Below are positions 1-7,880 of a stretch of DNA of 64,000 bases, piece by piece. This DNA is from Idiomarina sp. PL1-037 (GTDB lineage Bacteria > Pseudomonadota > Gammaproteobacteria > Enterobacterales > Alteromonadaceae). The position numbers were made by a program, and so were the translations under genes. The notes under the pieces were generated by a model that saw only the letters and a list, made by a program, of their open reading frames with translations, was not told where the DNA came from and searched no databases. The stretch covers positions 744,001-808,000 of the forward strand of contig NZ_CP139873.1 of NCBI RefSeq assembly GCF_034422975.1, in the 5' to 3' direction. Numbering within the stretch: the stretch's first letter is position 1; every line of letters starts with the position of its first letter.

Positions 1-1093
1 CAATGCCTACCGATAAACGCAATAAATCCAGCGGCACCGGCGTGTCCGGGCCTTCAATGCTGGCGCGATGCTCAATCAGACTTTCCACGCCACCTAATGA
101 CGTAGCGCGGTGCCAGAGCTGAGTTTTAGCTGCAACCGCAATTGCCGCTTTTTCGCCACCGGCTAAACGAATAGACAGCATACCGCCAAAACCGCTCTGC
201 ATTTGCTTAACGGCTATTTCATGACCGGCAAAGCTTGGCAAGCCGGGATACAAAACTTCAATAACCTGCGGGTGCTGCTCCAGCTGCTCTGCTATATATA
301 ATGCACTTTGACAACTTTCCCGGACCCGTAAAAACAGCGTTCGCATGCCACGCAAGAGTTGCGCCGCGTCCTGAGGCCCCGGAACGGCTCCGGACTGGGC
401 ACGAATAGCCACTAAGCGTTTCCAGAACTCGTTATCTTCACGAGCAGCCAGTGCGCCGGAAATAACATCGGAGTGGCCGTTTAGGTACTTAGTCGCGGAG
501 TGCATGACAATATCGGCGCCAAGATCCAATGGCTTGGTCAGCAGTGGTGTTGCCACCGTCGAATCAACGGCAAGCAGGGCACCACATTCTTTTGCCAGGT
601 TAGCGACGGCGGCGATATCGGTAACTGTCCAAAGCGGGTTGCCCGGCGTTTCAAGCCAAATAAGCGTAGGCTTTCTTTCCGCAATAGCGTCGCGTATTTT
701 ATTTAAATTGGTGGTATCGAGAAACCGAACATCCAGTCCGCTATCGACACCAAAAGTTTGTAGCCATTTGCGCAAAGCCCAGTACATAACCTTGGGAGCT
801 ATGACCGAGTCGCCTGGCTTTAAGGCCTGAAAAACAGCGGTAGCAGCGGCCATGCCCGAAGCGAACAGGCGTGCATCTGCCGCATTTTCTAATTCTGCCA
901 ACAGCTTTTCTGCAGGGCGATAAGTGGGGTTGTCAGCTCTTGAATACACCCGACCGCTACGATATTGATTGTCGTCATCACGCAGATAAGTCGTTGATGT
1001 GTATACTGGAGGGATAATTACTCCATTCTCGTTGTCAGAGTGACTACCACCCTGAGCAAGGAGTGATTGCGGCGAAAAAGGACGTTTCGTCAT
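1..1093 (-). CDS. Cys/Met-metabolism PLP-dependent enzyme, C-terminus cut by window edge
   Basis: The reading frame is open from the ATG at 1093 down to the left edge, giving about 364 residues of a family that is usually near 390, so only the extreme C-terminus is missing. The fold-type I PLP signature is clear: SATKYLNGHSD with the Schiff-base lysine at about K202, preceded by LETPGNPLW and LLAVDSTVATP, and the N-terminal YSRADNPTYRPAEKLLAELE. Known members (cystathionine gamma-synthase, cystathionine beta-lyase, methionine gamma-lyase) act in the cytoplasm on cystathionine or related sulfur amino acids. The segment around PKVMYWALRKW departs from the usual YGG-type substrate loop, so I do not choose between synthase and lyase. 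It is divergent from azurin, separated by 85 nt. Confidence 0.85.
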   Translation of the reverse strand, partial: MTKRPFSPQSLLAQGGSHSDNENGVIIPPVYTSTTYLRDDDNQYRSGRVYSRADNPTYRPAEKLLAELENAADARLFASGMAAATAVFQALKPGDSVIAPKVMYWALRKWLQTFGVDSGLDVRFLDTTNLNKIRDAIAERKPTLIWLETPGNPLWTVTDIAAVANLAKECGALLAVDSTVATPLLTKPLDLGADIVMHSATKYLNGHSDVISGALAAREDNEFWKRLVAIRAQSGAVPGPQDAAQLLRGMRTLFLRVRESCQSALYIAEQLEQHPQVIEVLYPGLPSFAGHEIAVKQMQSGFGGMLSIRLAGGEKAAIAVAAKTQLWHRATSLGGVESLIEHRASIEGPDTPVPLDLLRLSVGI

Positions 1094-1178
1094 ATAAATT
1101 CTCGTTAAAGTAATCTCAATGCGAGATATCACGTATATTAGAAAGGAATCATTTCATACTAACCGAAGAGGTATTGCA

Positions 1179-1628
1179 ATGCGTTACATAATTTCCGCAC
1201 TACTAGGCTCTATGTTGTTTGTCGCAAACGCCGCGCAGGCTAACGAATGTGAGCTCTCCATAGATAGCAATGACAACATGAGATTTGATACAAAAGAGAT
1301 GTCCGTACCAGCTAGCTGTGACGAAGTAACAGTAACCCTTCATCACACGGGTAAACTGGATAAAAAAGTGATGGGTCACAACTGGGTACTGAGTGAAGCT
1401 GGTGACATGCAGTCTGTAGTACAACAAGGTATGTCAGCAGGTATGGATAATAACTATGTACCAGACTCTGATGCTGTAATTGCTGCAACCGACGTTATTG
1501 GTGGTGGTGAGCAAACGTCAGTGACGTTTTCAACAGAAGGTATGAGTGCAGATACTGATTATAAATTCTTCTGCACCTTCCCAGGCCACTCAGCAATTAT
1601 GCAAGGCAGCTTTGCGATTAAAGAATAA
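1179..1628 (+). CDS. azu: azurin, periplasmic type I blue copper protein
   Basis: This encodes 149 residues with a signal peptide (MRYIISALLGSMLFVANAAQA) followed by a mature part starting NECELSIDSND, typical of azurins. The type I copper ligands are visible: His in VMGHNWV, then Cys, His and Met in FFCTFPGHSAIMQG. Azurins shuttle electrons in the periplasm between cytochromes and terminal acceptors. The ATG at 1179 was chosen because it is preceded by GAAGAGG and begins the signal peptide; the in-frame ATG at 1119 would add 20 residues with no signal character. A strong terminator follows the stop. Nothing nearby shows the redox partner. Confidence 0.93.
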   Translation: MRYIISALLGSMLFVANAAQANECELSIDSNDNMRFDTKEMSVPASCDEVTVTLHHTGKLDKKVMGHNWVLSEAGDMQSVVQQGMSAGMDNNYVPDSDAVIAATDVIGGGEQTSVTFSTEGMSADTDYKFFCTFPGHSAIMQGSFAIKE

Positions 1629-1667
1629 CTTTCGCAATATGGCTTAACCGCAAATTGACTAGTAATA

Positions 1668-1696
1668 ACTGCAGCCCCCTTGGCTGCAGTTTTTTT
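1668..1696 (+). terminator. Rho-independent terminator after azurin
   Basis: A perfect 9-bp stem (ACTGCAGCC at 1668-1676, GGCTGCAGT at 1682-1690) with a 5-nt loop is followed by a run of T to 1696. The next gene begins only 11 to 20 nt later, so transcription of the efflux operon either reads through this hairpin or starts from a promoter buried in or before it. Confidence 0.85.
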
Positions 1697-1715
1697 GGAG
1701 CTCTATTTGACTGCT

Positions 1716-2759
1716 ATGAAGTTTTTACTCATTACCTTTGTTCTTTTGTTGTCATTGCTTGGTACAGGTAGTCAGGCGCAACAATTTGGATCACGTGAAG
1801 CGCTGGTGATTACGCAGCCAGTCACCTTTGAGCGCGAACGCAATAGGGTAGAAGCAGTTGGTACAGCGGAAGCTGTGCGCTCCATTACCATATACCCTGC
1901 TGTTGGCGACAGAGTGGTCTCGGTAAATTTTACGCCGGGGGAAAAAGTTGAGAAAGACCAGCTATTGGTCGAGCTGGATGCCCGTCGCCAGAAAGTTGCA
2001 GTAGAACAAGCACAAATTAACCTGCGCGATGCAGAACGTACGGTAGAACGTTTACGTTCGAGCCGTGAGCAGGGAGCTGTTCCTCAGTCGGAACTGGATA
2101 ACGCTATTTTATTAAGAGATTTAGCCCGGGTTGAACTGGAAAACGCCAAAATTGAGTTGGAAGACCGTTTTATCCGTGCGCCTTTTACCGGAATTATCGG
2201 TATTACTGACGTTGAAGTTGGTGACCGCATTGATCAACAAACGGCTATCGCCACTTTAGATGACCGTTCGACCTTATTAATTGATTTTCGTATTCCTGAA
2301 GCGGCGGTCTCGTTGTTACAGGACGGCGCAGAACTAAAAGTGGAGCCCTGGCGCTATTCTGGTACGCCGGTAACGGCTGAAATTGTTGAGCTGGACTCAC
2401 GAATTAATGCCACTAGCCGTATGTACAGAGCTCGTGCAGAAATCAGTAACGACAGTGATGATTTTTTACCGGGAACGAGTTTCAGAACGGCCATAGAACT
2501 TGCCGGTGAAGAGTTCGCTTCAATACCTGAAGCGGCCTTATCCTGGGGGGTTAATAACCCATTCGTCTGGGTGGTTGAAGACGACAAAGCGCACCGAGTC
2601 GACGTGCAAATAGAACAGCGTTTGGCAGGACGTGTCTTGGTTTCAGGCGATATTCAACGTGATGATTTGCTTATAGTTGAAGGTGTTCAAAGCTTACGAG
2701 AAGGTCAGCCAGTGACTTTCGACAGAACCACACTTGATGCGCAAGAGGGCATTGAATAA
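1716..2759 (+). CDS. RND efflux periplasmic adaptor subunit (membrane fusion protein)
   Basis: A 347-residue protein with an N-terminal signal/anchor (MKFLLITFVLLLSLLGTGSQA), a biotinyl/lipoyl-like half motif (VRSITIYPAVGDRVVSVNFTPGEKVEKDQLLVELD), an alpha-hairpin with coiled-coil character (about residues 85-135), the returning lipoyl half (FIRAPFTGIIGITDVEVGDRI) and C-terminal beta-barrel domains. Such proteins bridge an inner-membrane RND pump to a TolC-type outer-membrane channel. It overlaps the permease gene by one nucleotide (TAATG), indicating translational coupling. Start choice is uncertain by three codons: GGAG at 1697-1700 is spaced better for a TTG at 1707 than for the ATG at 1716. 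No TolC homologue is present in the window. Confidence 0.9.
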   Translation: MKFLLITFVLLLSLLGTGSQAQQFGSREALVITQPVTFERERNRVEAVGTAEAVRSITIYPAVGDRVVSVNFTPGEKVEKDQLLVELDARRQKVAVEQAQINLRDAERTVERLRSSREQGAVPQSELDNAILLRDLARVELENAKIELEDRFIRAPFTGIIGITDVEVGDRIDQQTAIATLDDRSTLLIDFRIPEAAVSLLQDGAELKVEPWRYSGTPVTAEIVELDSRINATSRMYRARAEISNDSDDFLPGTSFRTAIELAGEEFASIPEAALSWGVNNPFVWVVEDDKAHRVDVQIEQRLAGRVLVSGDIQRDDLLIVEGVQSLREGQPVTFDRTTLDAQEGIE

Positions 2760-5700
2760 TGTCAGATCAACAACCGAATAATCAGCAGGATGCGAACGAC
2801 TTACCTTCGGTCTCTATTCGTCGTCCGGTATTGATTGTTGTTCTTAATGTTCTTATTGCTATAGCTGGTTTGGCTGCGCTTATGGGCGTAGAAGTACGTG
2901 AACTTCCGGATGTGGACAGACCCGTTGTTGGTGTAAGCGCGTCACTTCCGGGGGCCGCACCGGAAACAGTGGATGCCGAGGTCACCAGTATTCTGGAGGG
3001 AGCGGCAGCTCGTGTTTCGGGTGTAGAGTCAATCCAGTCTTCGAGTGAAGAAAATAGTGCGCGGATTTCTATTGAATTCCGTCCCGGAGTTGACTTGGAT
3101 GTGGTGGCCGCGGAGGTTCGCGAAGCGGTCAATCAAGTGCGTCGGGAATTACCCGACGATGTTGAACAAATTAATGTTCGTAAAGCTGACAATGATGCGC
3201 GATCAGTTTTGGATATTGCGGTTAGCAGCGAGAGCCTGACTCAGGAAGAATTGACCCGCCGTCTGGAAACCGATTTGTCTCCGGCATTTTTAGCCATAAA
3301 CGGTGTTGCCGATGTGCGCCTGAACGGCGACCGGGAACGCGTATTGCGGGTTGATCTTGATCCGCTCAAGCTCGTGAGTTTTGGTTTATCTGTAACGGAT
3401 GTCGCTGATGCATTGCGCCTGGCGCCTTTTGACGTACCGGCTGGTAGTTTGCGCTCAACCGATCAGCGTCTGATTATTCGTGCAGATGCCACAGCCATTA
3501 CGGAAGAGCAAGTAGAGAACATAATTGTTCGCGATGACACTCGTGTTGGTGATGTCGCACAGGCTTATTTTGCACCGGCTGATGCCGGCAGTTTTGTTCG
3601 ACTGGATGGTAAACCGGTGGTTGGTTTGGGGGTAATACGCCAGGCGGGGTCTAATACCATTGAAATTTCTGATCAGGCGTTGAAGGTTCTTGAACGCCTG
3701 CGAGAGCGTTTCCCTGATATGGAAATGCGTATCACCAATGATGATGCGCAATTTATTCGTACATCAGTAGCTGAAGTAGTGACAACGCTCGCTATTACCA
3801 TCGCTCTGGTTGTCGTTACTTTATGGGTATTCATTGGTTCATTCCGCGCGACTATTATTCCTGCGTTCTCCATTCCGGTTGCGTTGTTCGGTGCTATAGC
3901 CGCTATTTGGCTAATGGGATTTTCCATCAACATTTTGACCTTACTGGCGCTGGTACTGGCTACAGGCTTGATTGTTGATGATGCCATTGTGGTTACTGAG
4001 AATATTCAGCGACGCCGCAGCATGGGGCTTGGTAGCCGTGCTGCGGCCGTATTAGCCACCCGCGAAGTGTTTTTTGCGGTAGTGGCAACGACGGCGGTAT
4101 TGGTTGCGGTTTTCGTCCCTATTGCGTTTTTACCCTCAACGGCGGGGCGTTTATTCCGCGAGTTTGGCGGTGTTCTTGCCGCGGCAGTGGTCATTTCTTC
4201 TTTTGTCGCTTTATCCCTGGTGCCGGCATTTACCGCTCGTTTGCCTAAATCAGCCGGGCAGAATAACCGGTTTGCAGGAATCGGCAATGCCTTTAAACGG
4301 TTCTATAAACGAACGCTGCGCAAAGCTCTTGACTTTAGCTGGGTTGTGGTGGTGTTATCGTTACTGTCTGCTGGCGGCGGAGCGTTGCTTTATAATGAAA
4401 TTGACAGCGAACTTATGCCTAGTGAAGACCGCGGGGCGGTTCGGGTGTTCTCGCGCGGACCTGACGGTGTTGGTCTTAAGTTTATGGATCGTCAGGCACG
4501 TAAGCTGGAAGAAGTGCTGCTGGAATATAAAGAAAGTGGTGACATCGAGTCCATTTACACTGTTGTTGGCCAGTGGGACCCAAATCTGGTTTTCATTACA
4601 GCAAACCTTAAACCCTGGGAAGAGCGAGATATTAGCCAACAGGAAATCATTAATAGCATTCGGGAGCCATTGAGCCAGGTTCCGGGTGCGCCGGGACGCG
4701 CTTTTGGTGATAACAGCCTGAATTTAAGAGGTCAGGGCGGTGGCCTGGAAATGGCGATTACCGGCGAAAATTATGACGACATCTTTAGAGCTGCCCGTGA
4801 GTTTACTGCCGTAGTCAAAGAGCGGATGCCGGATTTGGGTGACCCGAATGTCTCCTACCAACCCACGCAACCACAATTACGGGTGAAAATTGATCGTCGC
4901 CGCGCTGCAGAACTTGGAGTTTCCTTAAATGACATATCTTCTACTCTGCGTGCTGCTATAAATGGTGATGATGTCGCTGACTTAAACGTGGGAGACCAGC
5001 AAATTCCGGTTATGTTGCGCACGCGCAATAATTTAATTCAGTCGCCACAAGATATGCAAAACCTTTATGTGTCCTCCAGTAGTGGCGATTTGGTACCCAT
5101 TTCCAGCGTTTCAGAAATTATTGAAGAGGGTGTGTCTGCAGAGTTGGAACGTCAGGCACAGCGGCGCGCGATAGAAGTTGATGTGCAACTGCCTGAAGGT
5201 TTGCCGATGTCGGAAGTTGTAGAGCAGTTGCGTGCTATTGCCGAAGAAGTTTTGCCCAGCAGCATGGGGCTGGTATTTTTAGGCGAAGCCGCAACATTTG
5301 AGGATACCTCGCAGGAAATAGCTATGACCTATATTCTGGCGTTCCTGATTGTCTTGTTGGTACTCGCGGCTCAGTTTGAATCATTAAACAGTGCGGTGGT
5401 TGTTATGCTGACCGTACCTTTCGGCATTGCCGCAGCTATCTACGCCTTGTTCCTGACGGGCACCTCCATGAACATTTACTCACAGATTGGATTGGTGATG
5501 CTGATTGGTCTGCTGGCGAAAAACTCTGTATTGCTGGTTGAGTTTGCCGACCAGCTGCGTGACCGAGGGCTCGCTGTTCGTGAGGCGATAGAAGAAGCTT
5601 CACTCATACGTTTACGGCCCATAATGATGACTCTGGTATCAACGGTTCTGGGTGGCCTGCCACTCATTCTGTCTTCTGGTGCGGGGGCCGAAGCGCGTAA

Positions 5701-5866
5701 TTCAATTGGCTGGGTTGTTTTCGGTGGCTTAGGGCTGGCAACTCTGTTTACGCTTTACCTGACGCCTGTGCTTTATTTGTGGTTAGCACGCTTTACTAAA
5801 CCTCGAGCGGATGAAGCGGCTCGTCTGGAAAGTGAAATGGAAGCAGCGAGAGAAAGCGGCCATTAA
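2759..5866 (+). CDS. RND family efflux permease (AcrB/HAE1-like)
   Basis: A 1035-residue inner-membrane proton antiporter of the AcrB superfamily. The proton-relay residues are in place: the Asp pair in GLIVDDAIVV falls at 407-408, and the Lys in GLLAKNSVLLVEF at about 921. The usual arrangement is visible: TM1 near residues 23-42, a large periplasmic loop, TM2-6 (about 340-480), a second periplasmic loop and TM8-12 at the C-terminus. It exports drugs, bile-type amphiphiles or similar compounds, together with the adaptor encoded just upstream; the substrate cannot be read from sequence. The family resembles the VexF/MexF-like HAE1 pumps rather than the heavy-metal HME type. It ends in a hairpin that contains the stop codon. 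Confidence 0.93.
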   Translation: MSDQQPNNQQDANDLPSVSIRRPVLIVVLNVLIAIAGLAALMGVEVRELPDVDRPVVGVSASLPGAAPETVDAEVTSILEGAAARVSGVESIQSSSEENSARISIEFRPGVDLDVVAAEVREAVNQVRRELPDDVEQINVRKADNDARSVLDIAVSSESLTQEELTRRLETDLSPAFLAINGVADVRLNGDRERVLRVDLDPLKLVSFGLSVTDVADALRLAPFDVPAGSLRSTDQRLIIRADATAITEEQVENIIVRDDTRVGDVAQAYFAPADAGSFVRLDGKPVVGLGVIRQAGSNTIEISDQALKVLERLRERFPDMEMRITNDDAQFIRTSVAEVVTTLAITIALVVVTLWVFIGSFRATIIPAFSIPVALFGAIAAIWLMGFSINILTLLALVLATGLIVDDAIVVTENIQRRRSMGLGSRAAAVLATREVFFAVVATTAVLVAVFVPIAFLPSTAGRLFREFGGVLAAAVVISSFVALSLVPAFTARLPKSAGQNNRFAGIGNAFKRFYKRTLRKALDFSWVVVVLSLLSAGGGALLYNEIDSELMPSEDRGAVRVFSRGPDGVGLKFMDRQARKLEEVLLEYKESGDIESIYTVVGQWDPNLVFITANLKPWEERDISQQEIINSIREPLSQVPGAPGRAFGDNSLNLRGQGGGLEMAITGENYDDIFRAAREFTAVVKERMPDLGDPNVSYQPTQPQLRVKIDRRRAAELGVSLNDISSTLRAAINGDDVADLNVGDQQIPVMLRTRNNLIQSPQDMQNLYVSSSSGDLVPISSVSEIIEEGVSAELERQAQRRAIEVDVQLPEGLPMSEVVEQLRAIAEEVLPSSMGLVFLGEAATFEDTSQEIAMTYILAFLIVLLVLAAQFESLNSAVVVMLTVPFGIAAAIYALFLTGTSMNIYSQIGLVMLIGLLAKNSVLLVEFADQLRDRGLAVREAIEEASLIRLRPIMMTLVSTVLGGLPLILSSGAGAEARNSIGWVVFGGLGLATLFTLYLTPVLYLWLARFTKPRADEAARLESEMEAARESGH

Positions 5867-5876
5867 GATGGCCGCT
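5855..5876. terminator. hairpin between RND permease and terB-like gene
   Basis: A perfect 9-bp inverted repeat (AGCGGCCAT at 5855-5863, ATGGCCGCT at 5868-5876) with a 4-nt loop encloses the permease stop codon. On the minus strand it is followed by TTTCTCTC, so it is a better terminator for the minus-strand terB-like operon; on the plus strand no T-run follows. Confidence 0.55.
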
Positions 5877-5898
5877 CATAGGTTGCTGATTTCTGAAT

Positions 5899-6354
5899 TT
5901 AAGAGTCCATGACGTTTAATTTGGTTCGAATATAGTCCGCGTGACCAATGTAGAGCAGGTCTGCCAGTTTGCGCAACATGCTTTCCTCATGAGGGTCAAG
6001 TTCGCCATCAGCGTAGGCAACTATCCATAAGCTTTCCAGTAATTCAACACGTTTTTCGTAGGCGAGAGCTTTTAGCTGAGAGGTGAACTCATGTAATGAT
6101 GACGCTTCTTTTACTGCTGTTACGGCTTTTTTTATAGCGTTTTCCGCTTGCTCACCCTTAATCTCATATTCGTTCTCAAGCTCATGTAAAAGATGCTGAC
6201 GTTCGTCGTCTGATAACTTACCGTCGGCAAGACTAATTTCAGTCATTAATACCAGTGAAAGGAATGCATCGTTTGTCATGCCATCAGCCTTATCCAGACT
6301 GACTTGTTCAGCGGCAGTATTGTTTTGAAAAAAGTTTTGCAGAGCTTTAAGCAT
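5899..6354 (-). CDS. TerB-like (tellurite resistance TerB/DjlA fold) protein
   Basis: A 151-residue soluble helical protein. The pattern MTEISLADGKLSDDERQHL and later WIVAYADGELDPHEESMLRKLADLL are the two pseudo-repeated acidic helical hairpins of the TerB/DjlA N-terminal domain, whose DG(K/E)L motifs can bind divalent cations. Proteins of this type are usually single-domain accessory factors with poorly defined roles; tellurite resistance should not be assumed, as no other ter genes are present. It starts 8 nt after the histidine kinase stop, so the two form an operon on the minus strand. Confidence 0.75.
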   Translation of the reverse strand: MLKALQNFFQNNTAAEQVSLDKADGMTNDAFLSLVLMTEISLADGKLSDDERQHLLHELENEYEIKGEQAENAIKKAVTAVKEASSLHEFTSQLKALAYEKRVELLESLWIVAYADGELDPHEESMLRKLADLLYIGHADYIRTKLNVMDS

Positions 6355-6362
6355 ACAAGGTC

Positions 6363-7736
6363 CTATTTAGGTAAATTCGGTAAGAAAAATGAAAATTCAG
6401 TGCCTTCGCCAGGTGTTGATTGGACAGAAATCTGACCTTTGAGTTTCCGTGTTACTAAATTATAAACAATAGACAGGCCTAATCCTGAGCCGCCAGTCTG
6501 ACGAGAGGTGGTAAAAAAAGGCTCAAAAATATCTTTGATGGTTTCGCTGTCTATGCCTTTGCCGTTGTCACGAAAAGAAAAGTGTACGCCGTTCTCTTCC
6601 TCGGCGGTAAGAATGTCAATTTTATGATTTTCGTTGGGCTCGGCAAAAGCATGGTCGTTGGTGTTACTGACCAAATTAGTCACGATTTGTGCCAGCGCCC
6701 CCTGATAGGTATTGAGGACAATGTCTTCACTGCAATGAATTGTAATGGTGACTTTTTTCTTTTTCACCATGGGGTTCAGGCTTAATACTAATGCGTGTAG
6801 GTAATCGTTGAGCTGGCATTTTACCAGCTCAAAACTGGACTGGTCGACAGCCGTTTTCTTAAAGTTCTGAATCAAAGTAGCGGCTCGTTCAAGGTTGCTG
6901 CTTAGTAGCTGGTAAGCTTCAAACGTATTATCGATAAAGGTCTGCAGATGTTTTCGAGAAATGGAGCCATCGGTAAAGCTCTGATTCAGTTTTTTCAGCC
7001 GGTGCTCACAATGAGTCACGGCGGTCACTGAGACACCCAGCGGGGTATTCACCTCATGAGCAACACCAGCAACTAATTTACCTAATGCTGCCATTTTTTC
7101 CGTTTCAATTAACCTTTCCTGGGCCTGTTTAAAATTATCCAGTGCTTTAGTCAACGATTCCGTGCGCTCTTCGACCATACCTTCGAGTTGCTCGTTCTGA
7201 CGAATAAGCAGTGCTTCAAATCGCTCACGCTCGGAAGCGCTGACTGCCCGGCCATAAATATCCGCAAGTACACCGACAAAGGCGACTTCATTAGATGTCC
7301 AGTGGCGCGAGGGTCTGCGGCTTTCACAGCACATAACGCCTATCATTTCACCTTTATGGCGTAAAGGAACATCGAGCATGCCGTGTACACCGGTCTGCTC
7401 CAGATAACTTGCGCTGAGCTCTACTGTAGCCGGGTGGCTGCGGGCATCATTGACGATGATGGTTCGCTCAGTCATTAGCACCTGAAAGTATGAAGGGAGT
7501 TCAGACTTGCGCAATACGGGCACATCAGTGTTTAACTGTTCTTTATCAATGAGTTTAGCGGCGGTCATGCTTTGTTTGTCTGGCTGCAATAACCAAATAC
7601 TAACCCGGGTGATATCCAGCCCTTTCAAAGCTGAAGTTAATATAAGCTCAGACGCTCTCTCTAAGTCGCCACCGTCAATATCGGGCGATTTAGAGACGTC
7701 CAGGAGGATGTTTTCTAAGGCGTCGTTCATATTCAA
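6363..7736 (-). CDS. GAF-domain sensor histidine kinase, soluble
   Basis: A 457-residue kinase with no evident membrane segment. An N-terminal GAF domain (about residues 20-165, including LDVPLRHKGEMIGVMCCESRRPSRHWT) is followed by a coiled coil (about 175-215), the phosphoacceptor box LVAGVAHEVNTPLGVS, and a HATPase domain with N box NLVSNTNDHAF, G1 box DNGKGID and G2 box GGSGLGLSIVYNLV. It would autophosphorylate on the His in response to a ligand bound by GAF. No response regulator is adjacent; only the TerB-like gene is co-transcribed. Its core resembles the Cache-domain kinase at 50616-52589 (both have AGVAHExNTPxG). Confidence 0.9.
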   Translation of the reverse strand: MNMNDALENILLDVSKSPDIDGGDLERASELILTSALKGLDITRVSIWLLQPDKQSMTAAKLIDKEQLNTDVPVLRKSELPSYFQVLMTERTIIVNDARSHPATVELSASYLEQTGVHGMLDVPLRHKGEMIGVMCCESRRPSRHWTSNEVAFVGVLADIYGRAVSASERERFEALLIRQNEQLEGMVEERTESLTKALDNFKQAQERLIETEKMAALGKLVAGVAHEVNTPLGVSVTAVTHCEHRLKKLNQSFTDGSISRKHLQTFIDNTFEAYQLLSSNLERAATLIQNFKKTAVDQSSFELVKCQLNDYLHALVLSLNPMVKKKKVTITIHCSEDIVLNTYQGALAQIVTNLVSNTNDHAFAEPNENHKIDILTAEEENGVHFSFRDNGKGIDSETIKDIFEPFFTTSRQTGGSGLGLSIVYNLVTRKLKGQISVQSTPGEGTEFSFFLPNLPK

Positions 7737-7880
7737 TCCGGTTGCCTGAATATTTTCTCACTATAACCCACTGACTTTTAATGTCCATTAACCGACCATA
7801 ACTCCCCATTTAACGTTAGCGACTGGACTTTTGGATCTTAACTCCTTACAAAGGTAAGACATTTTGAATGAGGCACTACC

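Noticed and set aside
1119..1178. Extended azurin start at ATG 1119
   Set aside because: It would place 20 charged residues before an obvious signal peptide, while ATG 1179 has a ribosome binding site.
1680..1715. TTG start of the RND adaptor at 1680
   Set aside because: It lies within the azurin terminator stem and adds residues with no signal-peptide logic.
4104..4673. Open frame of 189 codons on the plus strand in the RND permease
   Set aside because: It is a shifted frame within a conserved permease; composition and lack of a start site mark it as a shadow.
5899..6354. Tellurite resistance operon
   Set aside because: Only a TerB-like fold protein is present; there are no terC, terD or terZ genes nearby.
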